Of a stretch of 28,392 nucleotides of DNA, positions 7,575-17,206 are shown in pieces (position 1 is the first letter of the stretch; each line of letters starts with the position of its first letter). The notes under the pieces were generated by a model. The model had not been told where the DNA came from, did no database searches, and saw only the letters and a program-made list of their open reading frames with translations. Both the position numbers and the translations under genes were made by a program. Source of the DNA: JBMSHD01 sp049416425. Lineage in GTDB: Bacteria > Pseudomonadota > Gammaproteobacteria > Francisellales > Francisellaceae. The DNA lies in the NCBI GenBank assembly GCA_049416425.1, contig JBMSHD010000013.1, forward strand, positions 1 to 28,392. The letters run 5' to 3'.

Positions 7575-10500
7575 CAGCCATAAAATTGCTTAATGATGAT
7601 GAATTTGATAATGTTGAGAGTACGCGTTTGAGCGGTTTTCGCCTGGAAAAATTGGAAGTCTATAATTGGGGTACTTTTGATAAACACGTATGGACGCTCG
7701 AATTAAACGGTCGAAACGGACTGCTCACCGGTGATATCGGTTCAGGAAAATCGACATTGGTCGATGCCATCACCACACTACTGGTGCCGGCTCATCGTGC
7801 TGCCTATAACAAGGCTGCCGGCGCCGAAAACAAGGAGCGGTCTTTGCGCTCTTATGTTCTGGGGCACTATAAGTCCGAACGCCAGGAATCAGGAGGAAGA
7901 GCCAAAGCCGTATCACTGAGAGATCAAAACAGCTACTCGGTCATACTCGGCGTATTCCGAAACAAAGGTTATAATCAGGTCATCACGCTGGCTCAGGTGT
8001 TCTGGTTTAAAGACATCCAAAGTCAGCCTGAACGTTTCTATGTCGGTGCCGAGTCTGAGTTGTCCATTGCCGGCGATTTCAGCCGATTCGGCAGTGATAT
8101 TCTGCGCCTTAAAAAACGATTGAAATCTCAGGGTTTGGAGATCATGGATCGCTTTCCACAGTATAGCGCCTGGTTTCGACGCCGTTTTGGCATCAACAAT
8201 GATCAGGCGCTTGAGCTTTTTCATCAGACCGTTTCCATGAAATCCGTGGGCAATCTGACCGATTTTGTGCGTCAGCACATGCTTGAGCCCTTCGATGTGG
8301 ATCAGCGCATCAAGGCTTTGATAGAGCACTTTGATGACTTAAATCGTGCCCATGAAGCCGTGCTTAAAGCCAAACATCAGATTGAGCTTTTGACGCCACT
8401 GACACAAGACTGCCAAAATCATGAAAGCCTAAGGCAGCAAGCCAATCAATTACGCGACTTACGTGGAGCACTGAAGACCTACTACTCAAACAAGAAAAAT
8501 GAACTGATCAAAAAAAGGCTGGAGAATTTTGCACTCGATCTTAAACGCCTGACGGCTCGTATTGATAGACTGTCCACACAAACCCAAGAGACCAGGTTAC
8601 AAGAGACCGCTTTAAAACAAGAAATTGCTCAAAGCGGAGGTGACCGCATTGAACGACTCAAACAGGATATGCGCATAAAGTCACAAATTTTAGAATCCCG
8701 GCGCCTTAAATCATCCCGTTTTGATGAACTTGTCGATAGACTGGCTCTGCCAAAAGTAGAGGATGAGAGTGATTTTATCGCCTTGAAATCGAAGCTTGAT
8801 GCACTTGCCCATGAAGTGGGTGAAAAACAAAATCGACTACTCAATCAATTAAGAGAGACTGAGTTTGAATTCTTAAGACTCAAAGATGATTTGAAATCAC
8901 TCAACACCGAAATTGACAGCCTTAAATCCAGAAAAAGTAATATCGATCGAATGCAGATTAACATTCGTGAGAAGATCTGTCAGGATCTGAACATCACTGA
9001 GAGTGAGCTGCCTTTCGCCGGAGAGCTGGTACAGGTCAAAGAGCAGGAAAAAGCCTGGCAGGGAGCCATTGAGCGCATGATGAGAAGCTTTGGACTATCG
9101 CTTTTAGTGCCGGAGGCTCATTATCAACAGGTGTGTGCCTGGGTCGATGAAAATGAGCTAAAGGGCAGGCTGGTCTATTATCGGATCAAAGAGACTCGCC
9201 AGCGTCCCTCTACCGAATCTTTGCACTCACACTCGCTGGTTTATAAGCTTGCCATTAAACCGGATTCCAAATTCTACGCCTGGCTTGAACATGAAATCAG
9301 TCGACGTTTTGATATGGCCTGCTGTGAAACTCAAGAGCAATTCAGGCGTGAGAAACGCGCCATTACCTTAAATGGGCAGATCAAGGCTCAAGGGGAGCGT
9401 CATGAAAAAGATGATCGCTTCTCACTGTCTGATAGAAGTCGATATATTCTGGGTTGGAGCAACAAAGAAAAAGTAGCTGCTCTTGAAGGAAGAAGGAAAA
9501 CCATAGAGCATCGAATGGCTGATATTGGCCTTGCGATCAGCAAGCTGAAAAAGGACGAAAAAAGCTTACAAATTCAGCGTGATCACATCGGAAAACTTGA
9601 AGAATATCAACAATTTGAAGAAATTGATTTCAAACCCTTAGTGCTTGAGATTGACACGCTTAAAACAGAACTCAATGAGCTGGAGTCATCCTCCGACCTC
9701 TTGAAAACGCTGACGGTAAAACTGCAGTCACTAGAGAACAGCAGACGGCAGATGGAACAAGATCTCGATGATGAGAAAGATCAAAGATCCAGGTTGATGC
9801 AAAAGATAACCGATCTTCAACTGCTAAGCGACAACATCACAAACTTTCTCCAAGATGAAGTCAACCGGATCGCTAAGGAGATATTGACTCACTTAGATAC
9901 CCTAAGTCTTGAAGCATTGGGAATGCACAACCTGAGTGTTGAGTCCTGCGATAACAAAGAACAGGAATTGAGAAACTGGCTGCAAAGAAAGATAGATAAT
10001 GAAGACAGCAAAATCAGCAAGCTCAGCCAAAAAATCATCAAAGCCATGAGCGATTACAAAAGCCAATATCCTCTGGAGACGCAGGAAGTGGATGCCAGCG
10101 TCGATGCCGCCTTTGATTATCAGAGTATGCTCGATGGTCTAAATGCCGACGATCTGCCGAGATTTGAGTCTCGCTTTAAGGAACTTTTGAATGAAAATAC
10201 CATTCGTGAAGTGGCCAATTTTCAATCTCAGCTATCCCGTGAGCGTGAAACAATAAAAGAGAGAATCACTCAGATCAATGGCTCTTTAAGTCAAATTGAT
10301 TATAATCCTGGGCGCTATATTCTCTTGGAGACTACAGCAACGCAAGATGCCGACATTCGGAATTTTCAGATTGAGCTTCGCGCCTGTACTGAAGGCGCGC
10401 TGACAGGATCGCATGATGAGCAATACTCACAGGCCAAATATCTTCAGGTTAAAAAAATCATTGAACGCTTCAGAGGGCGAGAGGGCTACAGTGATATTGA

Positions 10501-10966
10501 CAAGCGCTGGAGCACTAAAGTTACCGATGTCAGAAACTGGTTTAGCTTCGCTGCTTCAGAACGCTGGCATGAAGATCACAGTGAATTTGAACATTATTCC
10601 GATTCTGGCGGCAAATCAGGAGGGCAGAAAGAAAAGCTGGCCTATACGGTTTTGGCCGCCTCACTGGCCTATCAGTTTGGTCTTGAATGGGGGCAACGGC
10701 GTTCAAGAAGCTTTCGTTTCGTCGTCATTGACGAGGCATTCGGTCGCGGTTCTGATGAATCGGCAGAATATGGGCTTAAACTGTTTGAACGACTCAATCT
10801 TCAACTGCTTATCGTTACTCCGTTGCAAAAAATTCATATTATCGAGCCTCATGTTTCTCACGTCGGCTTCGTACATAATGAAGGTGGTGCCGCTTCTAAA
10901 GTCAGAAATCTAAGCATTATTGAATATCGAAAACAAAAGACAGAAGTCGTAGAAACCATAGAATGA
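7571..10966 (+). CDS. jetC: JetC / MksB, SMC-like ATPase of Wadjet
   Basis: JetC is the SMC-like motor that hydrolyses ATP to extrude DNA loops. At 1131 residues it has the expected layout. An N-terminal head carries YNWGTF (31-36) and Walker A GDIGSGKS (54-61). A coiled coil spans about 260-470, with a hinge-like globular part around 480-610 (AWQGAIERMMRSFGLSLLVP). A second coiled coil spans about 640-950, rich in E/K/R/Q. The C-terminal head has the ABC signature region SGGKSGGQKEKLAYT near 1010-1025 and Walker B FVVIDEAFGRG near 1050. All ATPase motifs look intact. It overlaps both jetB and jetD by 4 bp. Confidence 0.95.
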   Translation: MTAIKLLNDDEFDNVESTRLSGFRLEKLEVYNWGTFDKHVWTLELNGRNGLLTGDIGSGKSTLVDAITTLLVPAHRAAYNKAAGAENKERSLRSYVLGHYKSERQESGGRAKAVSLRDQNSYSVILGVFRNKGYNQVITLAQVFWFKDIQSQPERFYVGAESELSIAGDFSRFGSDILRLKKRLKSQGLEIMDRFPQYSAWFRRRFGINNDQALELFHQTVSMKSVGNLTDFVRQHMLEPFDVDQRIKALIEHFDDLNRAHEAVLKAKHQIELLTPLTQDCQNHESLRQQANQLRDLRGALKTYYSNKKNELIKKRLENFALDLKRLTARIDRLSTQTQETRLQETALKQEIAQSGGDRIERLKQDMRIKSQILESRRLKSSRFDELVDRLALPKVEDESDFIALKSKLDALAHEVGEKQNRLLNQLRETEFEFLRLKDDLKSLNTEIDSLKSRKSNIDRMQINIREKICQDLNITESELPFAGELVQVKEQEKAWQGAIERMMRSFGLSLLVPEAHYQQVCAWVDENELKGRLVYYRIKETRQRPSTESLHSHSLVYKLAIKPDSKFYAWLEHEISRRFDMACCETQEQFRREKRAITLNGQIKAQGERHEKDDRFSLSDRSRYILGWSNKEKVAALEGRRKTIEHRMADIGLAISKLKKDEKSLQIQRDHIGKLEEYQQFEEIDFKPLVLEIDTLKTELNELESSSDLLKTLTVKLQSLENSRRQMEQDLDDEKDQRSRLMQKITDLQLLSDNITNFLQDEVNRIAKEILTHLDTLSLEALGMHNLSVESCDNKEQELRNWLQRKIDNEDSKISKLSQKIIKAMSDYKSQYPLETQEVDASVDAAFDYQSMLDGLNADDLPRFESRFKELLNENTIREVANFQSQLSRERETIKERITQINGSLSQIDYNPGRYILLETTATQDADIRNFQIELRACTEGALTGSHDEQYSQAKYLQVKKIIERFRGREGYSDIDKRWSTKVTDVRNWFSFAASERWHEDHSEFEHYSDSGGKSGGQKEKLAYTVLAASLAYQFGLEWGQRRSRSFRFVVIDEAFGRGSDESAEYGLKLFERLNLQLLIVTPLQKIHIIEPHVSHVGFVHNEGGAASKVRNLSIIEYRKQKTEVVETIE

Positions 10967-12150
10967 ACTGGAGCACAAAAAAATCTCTAAAATCTCAGGT
11001 TGAGAAATACTGGGAGCGCGGTACTCTTTTAGCGAGCTTGCTCAGCGATCAGCCTTTTTTCCCTAAGAGGCTGATCTTTAAAACACCGACCAGCAAAGAG
11101 TTGCTTGAGCAATTTGACGCTGTGCGTCGATGGATCAAAGAAATTTCAACAACCACACACATAAGGCTTGAACACAGGCTGATAAACCATCGCCTGTTAG
11201 GCAGCAATGAAGTGCCTAAAGAAGCCTGGATTGAGAGCCTCGATGAGGCGGTGAAACTTCTTGGAAAAGCCAGAGAGTTCGAGCAATTTAGCACAGTTGT
11301 TAAGACAACAAGACAAACCATGCCGGCTCTTTTGTCCTGGATTGAAGAAAATCCGATGAAAGCACTGAATGAGTGCTTAAATTGGCAACGATATATCGAT
11401 ATCATCAATTGGTTCACCTACCACCCAAGACCCGATATCTACAGCCGTCAAATCGATATTGAAGGCATAGACAGCAAGTTTGTGGAATCCAATCGCGCCA
11501 TGATCTCACAACTTCTGAATCACATACTTCCACAGGAGCATATCGATGATCGTTTCCGCGGCAGCGCTCAATTCGAGTCACGATTTGGCCTTAAAACAAA
11601 ACCGACACGTATCCGCTTTCGCCTTTTAGATGACAGTCTTGCCCTTCTTCCCGGATCGGATCAGGATATCACCCTGACTGCCGAAGACTTTGCCAGGCTC
11701 AATAGCCGGACAGATTTTCAGAACAACCTGCAATATATCTTTATCACCGAAAATGAAATCAATTTTCTAAGCTTCCCAAAACATCCCAACAGCATTGTTA
11801 TCTTCGGCTCCGGCTATGGGTTTAAGCACTTCGAGCACATCGAATGGCTAAACACAAAAGAGGTCTACTATTGGGGTGATATCGATACTCACGGTTTTGC
11901 TATTTTAGATCAACTCAGAGCCTGGCTGCCTCATGCTAGAAGCATGTTGATGGATGAAGAAACTTTACTGACTCATAGAGATCATTGGAGCTGTGAGACA
12001 AGCCCTGCTTCCAGGTGTTTATCTCGACTTTCATTTGAAGAGAAAAGGCTCTACCAACAGCTGTGTGATCATAGCATCGATGATAAGATTCGGCTGGAAC
12101 AGGAGCGAATCCCCTACCATAAGCTCGAGCGCTTCTTGCAGCTGTTGTAG
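10963..12150 (+). CDS. jetD: JetD / MksG, TOPRIM nuclease of Wadjet
   Basis: JetD is the nuclease that cuts circular DNA once JetABC has extruded it. The 395-residue protein has an N-terminal DUF3322-type half (SQVEKYWERGTLLASLL at about 11-27) and a C-terminal DUF2220 TOPRIM domain. The TOPRIM acidic residues are visible: E263 in FITENEINFLSFP, and D306 and D308 in YYWGDIDTHGFAILDQLR. It starts within the jetC stop (ATGA at 10963-10966). An intact fourth gene distinguishes this set from the housekeeping condensin MukBEF and argues for anti-plasmid activity. The family call is very secure; activity against plasmids is inferred from characterised Wadjet systems. Confidence 0.93.
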   Translation: MNWSTKKSLKSQVEKYWERGTLLASLLSDQPFFPKRLIFKTPTSKELLEQFDAVRRWIKEISTTTHIRLEHRLINHRLLGSNEVPKEAWIESLDEAVKLLGKAREFEQFSTVVKTTRQTMPALLSWIEENPMKALNECLNWQRYIDIINWFTYHPRPDIYSRQIDIEGIDSKFVESNRAMISQLLNHILPQEHIDDRFRGSAQFESRFGLKTKPTRIRFRLLDDSLALLPGSDQDITLTAEDFARLNSRTDFQNNLQYIFITENEINFLSFPKHPNSIVIFGSGYGFKHFEHIEWLNTKEVYYWGDIDTHGFAILDQLRAWLPHARSMLMDEETLLTHRDHWSCETSPASRCLSRLSFEEKRLYQQLCDHSIDDKIRLEQERIPYHKLERFLQLL

Positions 12151-12216
12151 TCTCGAGTCGCACAAATTTCTTTTCAAATGCCGACAAATCCCGCACAATA
12201 AGGGCACTTTGGAATT

Positions 12217-15200
12217 ATGAATACTGGCAACATGATGTTAACCGTTACCGGAAATTGTGCTCTTTCTCCATTTGATCACCAAAAACTGCTGTCAAATCTT
12301 CAATCCGACTTCCCTGAAGTCATCGATATTACTGCCGAGTATATTCACTTTGTCGATCTTCTTAACCCTTTAAGCGACGAGGAAAATAAGCGGCTTTTAA
12401 AGCTGCTCCATTACGGCGCCACAGACAATCTGACACGTCGCCATGCTTGTCAGATTGTCGTTATGCCAAGGCTTGGCACCATCTCACCATGGTCGTCAAA
12501 GGCCACCGATATCATGCACAATTGTGGACTTATGGCGATCAGACGCGTCGAACGCGGCATCGCTTATTACCTGGATTTTGCCCATATAGTCGACTCAGAA
12601 AGGCGCCATGAGATCGCCGGCCGATTGCACGATCGTATGACCGAGTCAGTCTTTTTTGACATCAAAAATATCAACCCTTTCAATGAGAATCATCAACAGG
12701 CATCCCTACAGATCATTCCGGTTCTAAAGCAGGGGAGAAAAGCCTTTGAATCTGTAAACAGAGAGCTTGGGCTGGCCTTGTCAGACGATGAGATCGACTA
12801 TCTGTTTGACGCTTTTACAGAGCTTCAACGAGATCCCACAGATGTAGAGCTGATGATGTTTGCTCAAGCCAACTCCGAGCATTGTCGTCACAAGATATTT
12901 AAAGCCGACTGGATTATCGATGGCAAACCTCAGGATAAAGGGCTTTTTGCCATGATTAAGCACACCTACGACCATCATCATGAGAATATCTTATCAGCTT
13001 ACCATGACAATGCCGCCGTTATCGCCGGTTATTCCGCCGAGAGACTCATACGCGACAGCGGGGCAAAATATCACTTTGAGCGCCAACCCATTCATATCCA
13101 GATCAAAGTCGAGACCCACAATCATCCCACCGCCATATCCCCCTATCCAGGAGCGGCTACCGGTAGCGGTGGTGAGATTCGTGATGAGGCCGCCGTCGGT
13201 CGCGGTGCTCTGACTAAAGCGGGACTGACCGGTTATACGGTATCAAACCTCAATATCCCTGGTGACCATCAACCCTGGGAAGGTGACTATGGTAAACCCG
13301 ATCGCATCGCCTCGGCACTTGAGATCATGATAGAGGCACCGATTGGAGGGGCGGCATTTAATAATGAATTCGGCCGCCCCAATCTCTGTGGCTATTTTCG
13401 CACGTATGAACAAACCATCAACGGTGAGCTCCGTGGCTATCACAAACCGATCATGATTGCCGGCGGGCTTGGCAACATCAAAGAAGAGCATATTGACAAG
13501 AAAATCATTCCCGTCGGCGCCAACCTCATTGTTTTGGGCGGTCCTGGCATGTTGATTGGATTAGGTGGAGGCGCCGCCTCCTCGGTTGACGCCGGCAGCT
13601 CAAAAGAAGCACTTGATTTTGCCTCGGTGCAAAGAGAGAACCCTGAGATGCAGCGCCGGGCTCAAGAGGTGATAAACAGCTGCTGGTCGATGGGGGATAA
13701 CAATCCGATTATAAGCCTTCATGATGTCGGTGCCGGCGGGCTTTGCAACGCACTTCCTGAGCTTGTAGCAGATTGTGCTCGAGGTGCCATTTTTGAGCTT
13801 GATAAGATTCAGATGGCCGAGCAGGGACTCTCTCCGCTTCAGATCTGGTGCAATGAATCTCAGGAGCGCTTTGTGCTAGCGATATCAGATAAGGATATAG
13901 CACTGTTTGACGCTATCGCCAAAAGAGAACGCTGCCCTTATGCCATCGTCGGCAAGGCCACGGCAGAAGAAGTCTTGATCCTAAGAGATAAAAAAAGCCC
14001 AATTGATCCCATCAACATGCCTTTATCGATTCTGTTAGGCAAAGCGCCCAGAATGACCAAAGAAGTCAGCTCGCGCGATGATAATTACAGCGTATGGGAT
14101 TACTCAAAAATCGAGCTTGGTGAGGCTGTAAATCGTCTGTTGCGCCTGCCTGCTGTCGGCAGCAAGAAATTCTTAATCACCATCGGGGATAGAACCGTGG
14201 GCGGATTAACCGCGCGTGATCAGATGGTTGGCCCCTGGCAGATTCCCGTATCCGATGTGGCCGTTACTGCCTCAAGTTTTACCGATTATCACGGAGAGGC
14301 AATGGCCATGGGGGAGCGCCCAACACTGGCGATGATGAACCCGGCCGCCGCCGCCAGAATGACGATTGGCGAGGCCATCACCAACATTGCGGCGAGCTAT
14401 ATCTATCACTTATCAGACGTCAAGCTCTCTGCCAACTGGATGGCCGCCTCAGGCCACGATGGTGAAGATGCCAGGCTCTATGAGATGGTTAAAACCGCGG
14501 CAGAGGAGTTTTGCCCTGCCCTCAATCTCACCATTCCTGTCGGCAAAGATTCGCTGTCGATGAAGAGCAAATGGGTTCATGATGGCAAAGAGAAATCCGT
14601 TACTTCACCGCTATCTTTGATCATCACCGCTTTCGCTCCCGTTCAGGACATAAGAAGAACGCTGACACCTCAGCTTAAGTTAAGCATTCCTGAAACCGAT
14701 CTCATTCTCATCGATCTTGGCAATGGTAAAAATCGCTTGGGCGGATCGGCATTTGCTCAGGTTTATAATGAGCTGGGACAACATACGCCGGATATTGACG
14801 CCGAAACATTGCAAAGCTTTTTTGCCGCCATTCATAAGCTGGTTAAAGAAGACAAAATACTGGCCTACCATGATCGCTCTGACGGCGGACTTTTCGTCAC
14901 GCTATGCGAGATGATGTTTGCCGCCAAATGCGGGCTCGATATCGATATCGGCAGCCTCGGTGAAGATTATCATGCCAGCTTATTCAACGAAGAGCTGGGA
15001 GCCGTGATTCAGGTTAAAAACAGCGATCGCCATATCGTCATGGATACGCTGGCTTCTTTCAAGCTGAAGGCTCAGAAAATTGGGGAGCCGGTGAGCTCTG
15101 TCGAAGATGCCAGGCTTACCATTTACGATGATATCGATGAGATTTATTCGGCAACGCGTGGACAGTTGCAAAGCTTGTGGTCTCAAACTTCTCACCAGAT

Positions 15201-16125
15201 TCAACGCTTAAGAGACAATGCTTCCTGTGCCGATCAAGAACACGCACTGATCAAAGGCCTAGATGACCATGGGCTATTTGCTCAGGTACCATTTGATATG
15301 AGCCAGAATTTAGTCGCCCCCTATCTCAATCTCGATGCCCGCCCCAAAGTAGCTATTTTACGCGACCAGGGTGTTAACAGCTACCATGAAATGGCGGCTG
15401 CCTTCACCTTAAGCGGATTTGATGCCATCGATGTGCATATGAGCGATATTGAGCATGGTCGCATCTCTTTGGCTGATTTTAAAGGATTGGCGGCCTGTGG
15501 TGGCTTTTCTTACGGCGATGTCTTAGGCGCCGGCGGTGGTTGGGCGAAATCAGTTTTATTTAACTCCAGGCTTTTTGATGAGTTTAGTGCCTATTTTGAT
15601 CGAAATGACAGCTTCAGCGTCGGCATGTGCAACGGTTGTCAGTTTTTGTCACAACTCAAAGCAATCATCCCCGGAGCCGCCCACTGGCCACAGTTTGTCC
15701 GAAACTTATCTGAACAATTTGAAGCCAGACTGTCGATGGTTGAGATCACAGACAGTGCCTCGATCGTCTTTAAGGACATGGTTGGGCTCAAGATGCCGAT
15801 TGTGGTCTCCCACGGTGAGGGGCGTATCCAGTTCGACAATATTGAAGACAAGACGATACTAAGCAAACAAAAGCAACAAAGCATGCGCTATATCGACAGT
15901 CATGCCAAAGCAACCGAATATTATCCGCTTAACCCCAACGGCTCAGAAGATGGATTAACGGGATTTTGCTCAGAAGATGGTCGTGTGACCATCATGATGC
16001 CGCATCCGGAGCGTGTGTTTCGCCTGGCGCAAATGTCCTGGTATCCAGCAGACTGGCGCAACAAGGGTAAGGAATACTCACCATGGATGCGATTGTTTAT
16101 GAATGCACGAAAATGGGTGGATTGA
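12217..16125 (+). CDS. purL: Phosphoribosylformylglycinamidine synthase
   Basis: PurL makes FGAM from FGAR, glutamine and ATP in purine synthesis, in the cytosol. At 1302 residues it is the long single-chain form typical of gammaproteobacteria. In order: an N-terminal domain, the linker, and synthetase domains with ETHNHPTAISPYPGAATGSGG (FGAR/ATP site), SLHDVGAGGLCNALPEL and VGKDSLSM. The C-terminal glutamine amidotransferase has the nucleophile Cys at residue 1138 in GMCNGCQFLSQL and the partner His in MMPHPERVFR. The ATG at 12217 was kept; an ATG at 12232 is also possible. It ends 4 bases before the next gene. Confidence 0.98.
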   Translation: MNTGNMMLTVTGNCALSPFDHQKLLSNLQSDFPEVIDITAEYIHFVDLLNPLSDEENKRLLKLLHYGATDNLTRRHACQIVVMPRLGTISPWSSKATDIMHNCGLMAIRRVERGIAYYLDFAHIVDSERRHEIAGRLHDRMTESVFFDIKNINPFNENHQQASLQIIPVLKQGRKAFESVNRELGLALSDDEIDYLFDAFTELQRDPTDVELMMFAQANSEHCRHKIFKADWIIDGKPQDKGLFAMIKHTYDHHHENILSAYHDNAAVIAGYSAERLIRDSGAKYHFERQPIHIQIKVETHNHPTAISPYPGAATGSGGEIRDEAAVGRGALTKAGLTGYTVSNLNIPGDHQPWEGDYGKPDRIASALEIMIEAPIGGAAFNNEFGRPNLCGYFRTYEQTINGELRGYHKPIMIAGGLGNIKEEHIDKKIIPVGANLIVLGGPGMLIGLGGGAASSVDAGSSKEALDFASVQRENPEMQRRAQEVINSCWSMGDNNPIISLHDVGAGGLCNALPELVADCARGAIFELDKIQMAEQGLSPLQIWCNESQERFVLAISDKDIALFDAIAKRERCPYAIVGKATAEEVLILRDKKSPIDPINMPLSILLGKAPRMTKEVSSRDDNYSVWDYSKIELGEAVNRLLRLPAVGSKKFLITIGDRTVGGLTARDQMVGPWQIPVSDVAVTASSFTDYHGEAMAMGERPTLAMMNPAAAARMTIGEAITNIAASYIYHLSDVKLSANWMAASGHDGEDARLYEMVKTAAEEFCPALNLTIPVGKDSLSMKSKWVHDGKEKSVTSPLSLIITAFAPVQDIRRTLTPQLKLSIPETDLILIDLGNGKNRLGGSAFAQVYNELGQHTPDIDAETLQSFFAAIHKLVKEDKILAYHDRSDGGLFVTLCEMMFAAKCGLDIDIGSLGEDYHASLFNEELGAVIQVKNSDRHIVMDTLASFKLKAQKIGEPVSSVEDARLTIYDDIDEIYSATRGQLQSLWSQTSHQIQRLRDNASCADQEHALIKGLDDHGLFAQVPFDMSQNLVAPYLNLDARPKVAILRDQGVNSYHEMAAAFTLSGFDAIDVHMSDIEHGRISLADFKGLAACGGFSYGDVLGAGGGWAKSVLFNSRLFDEFSAYFDRNDSFSVGMCNGCQFLSQLKAIIPGAAHWPQFVRNLSEQFEARLSMVEITDSASIVFKDMVGLKMPIVVSHGEGRIQFDNIEDKTILSKQKQQSMRYIDSHAKATEYYPLNPNGSEDGLTGFCSEDGRVTIMMPHPERVFRLAQMSWYPADWRNKGKEYSPWMRLFMNARKWVD

Positions 16126-16129
16126 AATC

Positions 16130-17206
16130 ATGAGCTCAATAAAGATGAAAGAAAAGGCTTTTGAGCTGCTTCAAAGCTATTACAGCGCATTGAAACAAGA
16201 TATCGACAAAAATGGCTATACTGCCGAGTTTTTAGGACTCGATGAGCCTGGTTTTCAAAAGACCAGGCTGCTATGCCAAAGCCGAAGCCTGTTCTTTATG
16301 TTGTGCTATTTTGAATTATCAGGTGATGATCAGGCGCTTATCTATGCCGATAAACTCTATACGCTTATCAATACTAAATTCCATGATGATACCACAGGCA
16401 ACTGGAAAAAATATCCAGATGACGACAGGCTTGACGATCTCTATGAATATGCTTTTTTACTCTTCTCCTTTTCCAAATATTACCGTCAACGCTCAAATAC
16501 CTCCGTATTGAATAACATCAAGCAACTCCATCAAATCATGATCGATGAAGTACTCAAAGATTTCAGTTGCAAAAATCTGACTCAAAGTGATGGACGCATT
16601 TCTCAAAATGCGCTGATGCATCTGTTTGAAGCCTATCTTGAAGCCTATAAAGCCACATCAGAAGATGATTTTAAGCACGTGCTGGAGAGGCTTTTAGAGA
16701 CCATTGCTGATCTGTTTTATTGCAAAAACATAGATCTCATTGCCGAATACGCACCGATTAACAGCGAGGACTGTGGCGAGAATATCTATGAACCAGGGCA
16801 TTCCTTTGAATGGTGCTGCCTACTTTATGAGGCTGAAAATTTTGGCATCGAATTGGCTAAACTGAAAGCTTTTGATGCCATCGCCAAGGCGGCCGAGACC
16901 CATGGCGTGATCGATAACAAAGTCGTGGCACCTGCTATCGGTGGCGGGCAAACTCATACACCTCAGTCACTGCAATTTCGCATCTGGCCTGTGCTTGAGC
17001 GTCTGCGCTATTATGCCATGAGTGAAAATCAAGCCACACTAAAGCCGGCTTTTGAATCATTTTGTCAACTATTTATCGATAAAAATCAATTGCCCATTGA
17101 ATATATCGATCATCGACTTGCCCCTGGATTTAACAAGATCAAATCGACAACCTCCTATCATCTGATCAATGCGCTACAATATGTGATAAGAGGTGTTGAT
17201 GGCTAA
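16130..17206 (+). CDS. AGE-family sugar epimerase/isomerase
   Basis: This belongs to the N-acylglucosamine 2-epimerase (AGE)/YihS superfamily, (alpha/alpha)6-barrel enzymes that interconvert free or phosphorylated sugars such as mannose and fructose. The diagnostic EPGHSFEW is near residue 225, with RIWPVLERLRYY about 65 residues later and a C-terminal TSYHLINA histidine; EPGHxxEW and the late His are the catalytic region of the family. There is no signal peptide. I chose the ATG at 16130, 4 bases after the purL stop, giving 358 residues; an in-frame ATG at 16103 inside purL would add nine residues. The stop overlaps the next gene by 8 bp. The exact sugar is not readable. Confidence 0.8.
   Translation: MSSIKMKEKAFELLQSYYSALKQDIDKNGYTAEFLGLDEPGFQKTRLLCQSRSLFFMLCYFELSGDDQALIYADKLYTLINTKFHDDTTGNWKKYPDDDRLDDLYEYAFLLFSFSKYYRQRSNTSVLNNIKQLHQIMIDEVLKDFSCKNLTQSDGRISQNALMHLFEAYLEAYKATSEDDFKHVLERLLETIADLFYCKNIDLIAEYAPINSEDCGENIYEPGHSFEWCCLLYEAENFGIELAKLKAFDAIAKAAETHGVIDNKVVAPAIGGGQTHTPQSLQFRIWPVLERLRYYAMSENQATLKPAFESFCQLFIDKNQLPIEYIDHRLAPGFNKIKSTTSYHLINALQYVIRGVDG

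Noticed and set aside
10413..10913. 166-codon plus-strand frame inside jetC
   Set aside because: It lies under the ABC signature and Walker B region of JetC and is a shadow.
5400..12150. Reading the four-gene SMC set as MukBEF housekeeping condensin
   Set aside because: The gene order, DUF3375/DUF4194 partners and the TOPRIM nuclease jetD fit Wadjet/MksBEFG; JetC is also shorter than MukB (~1480 residues).
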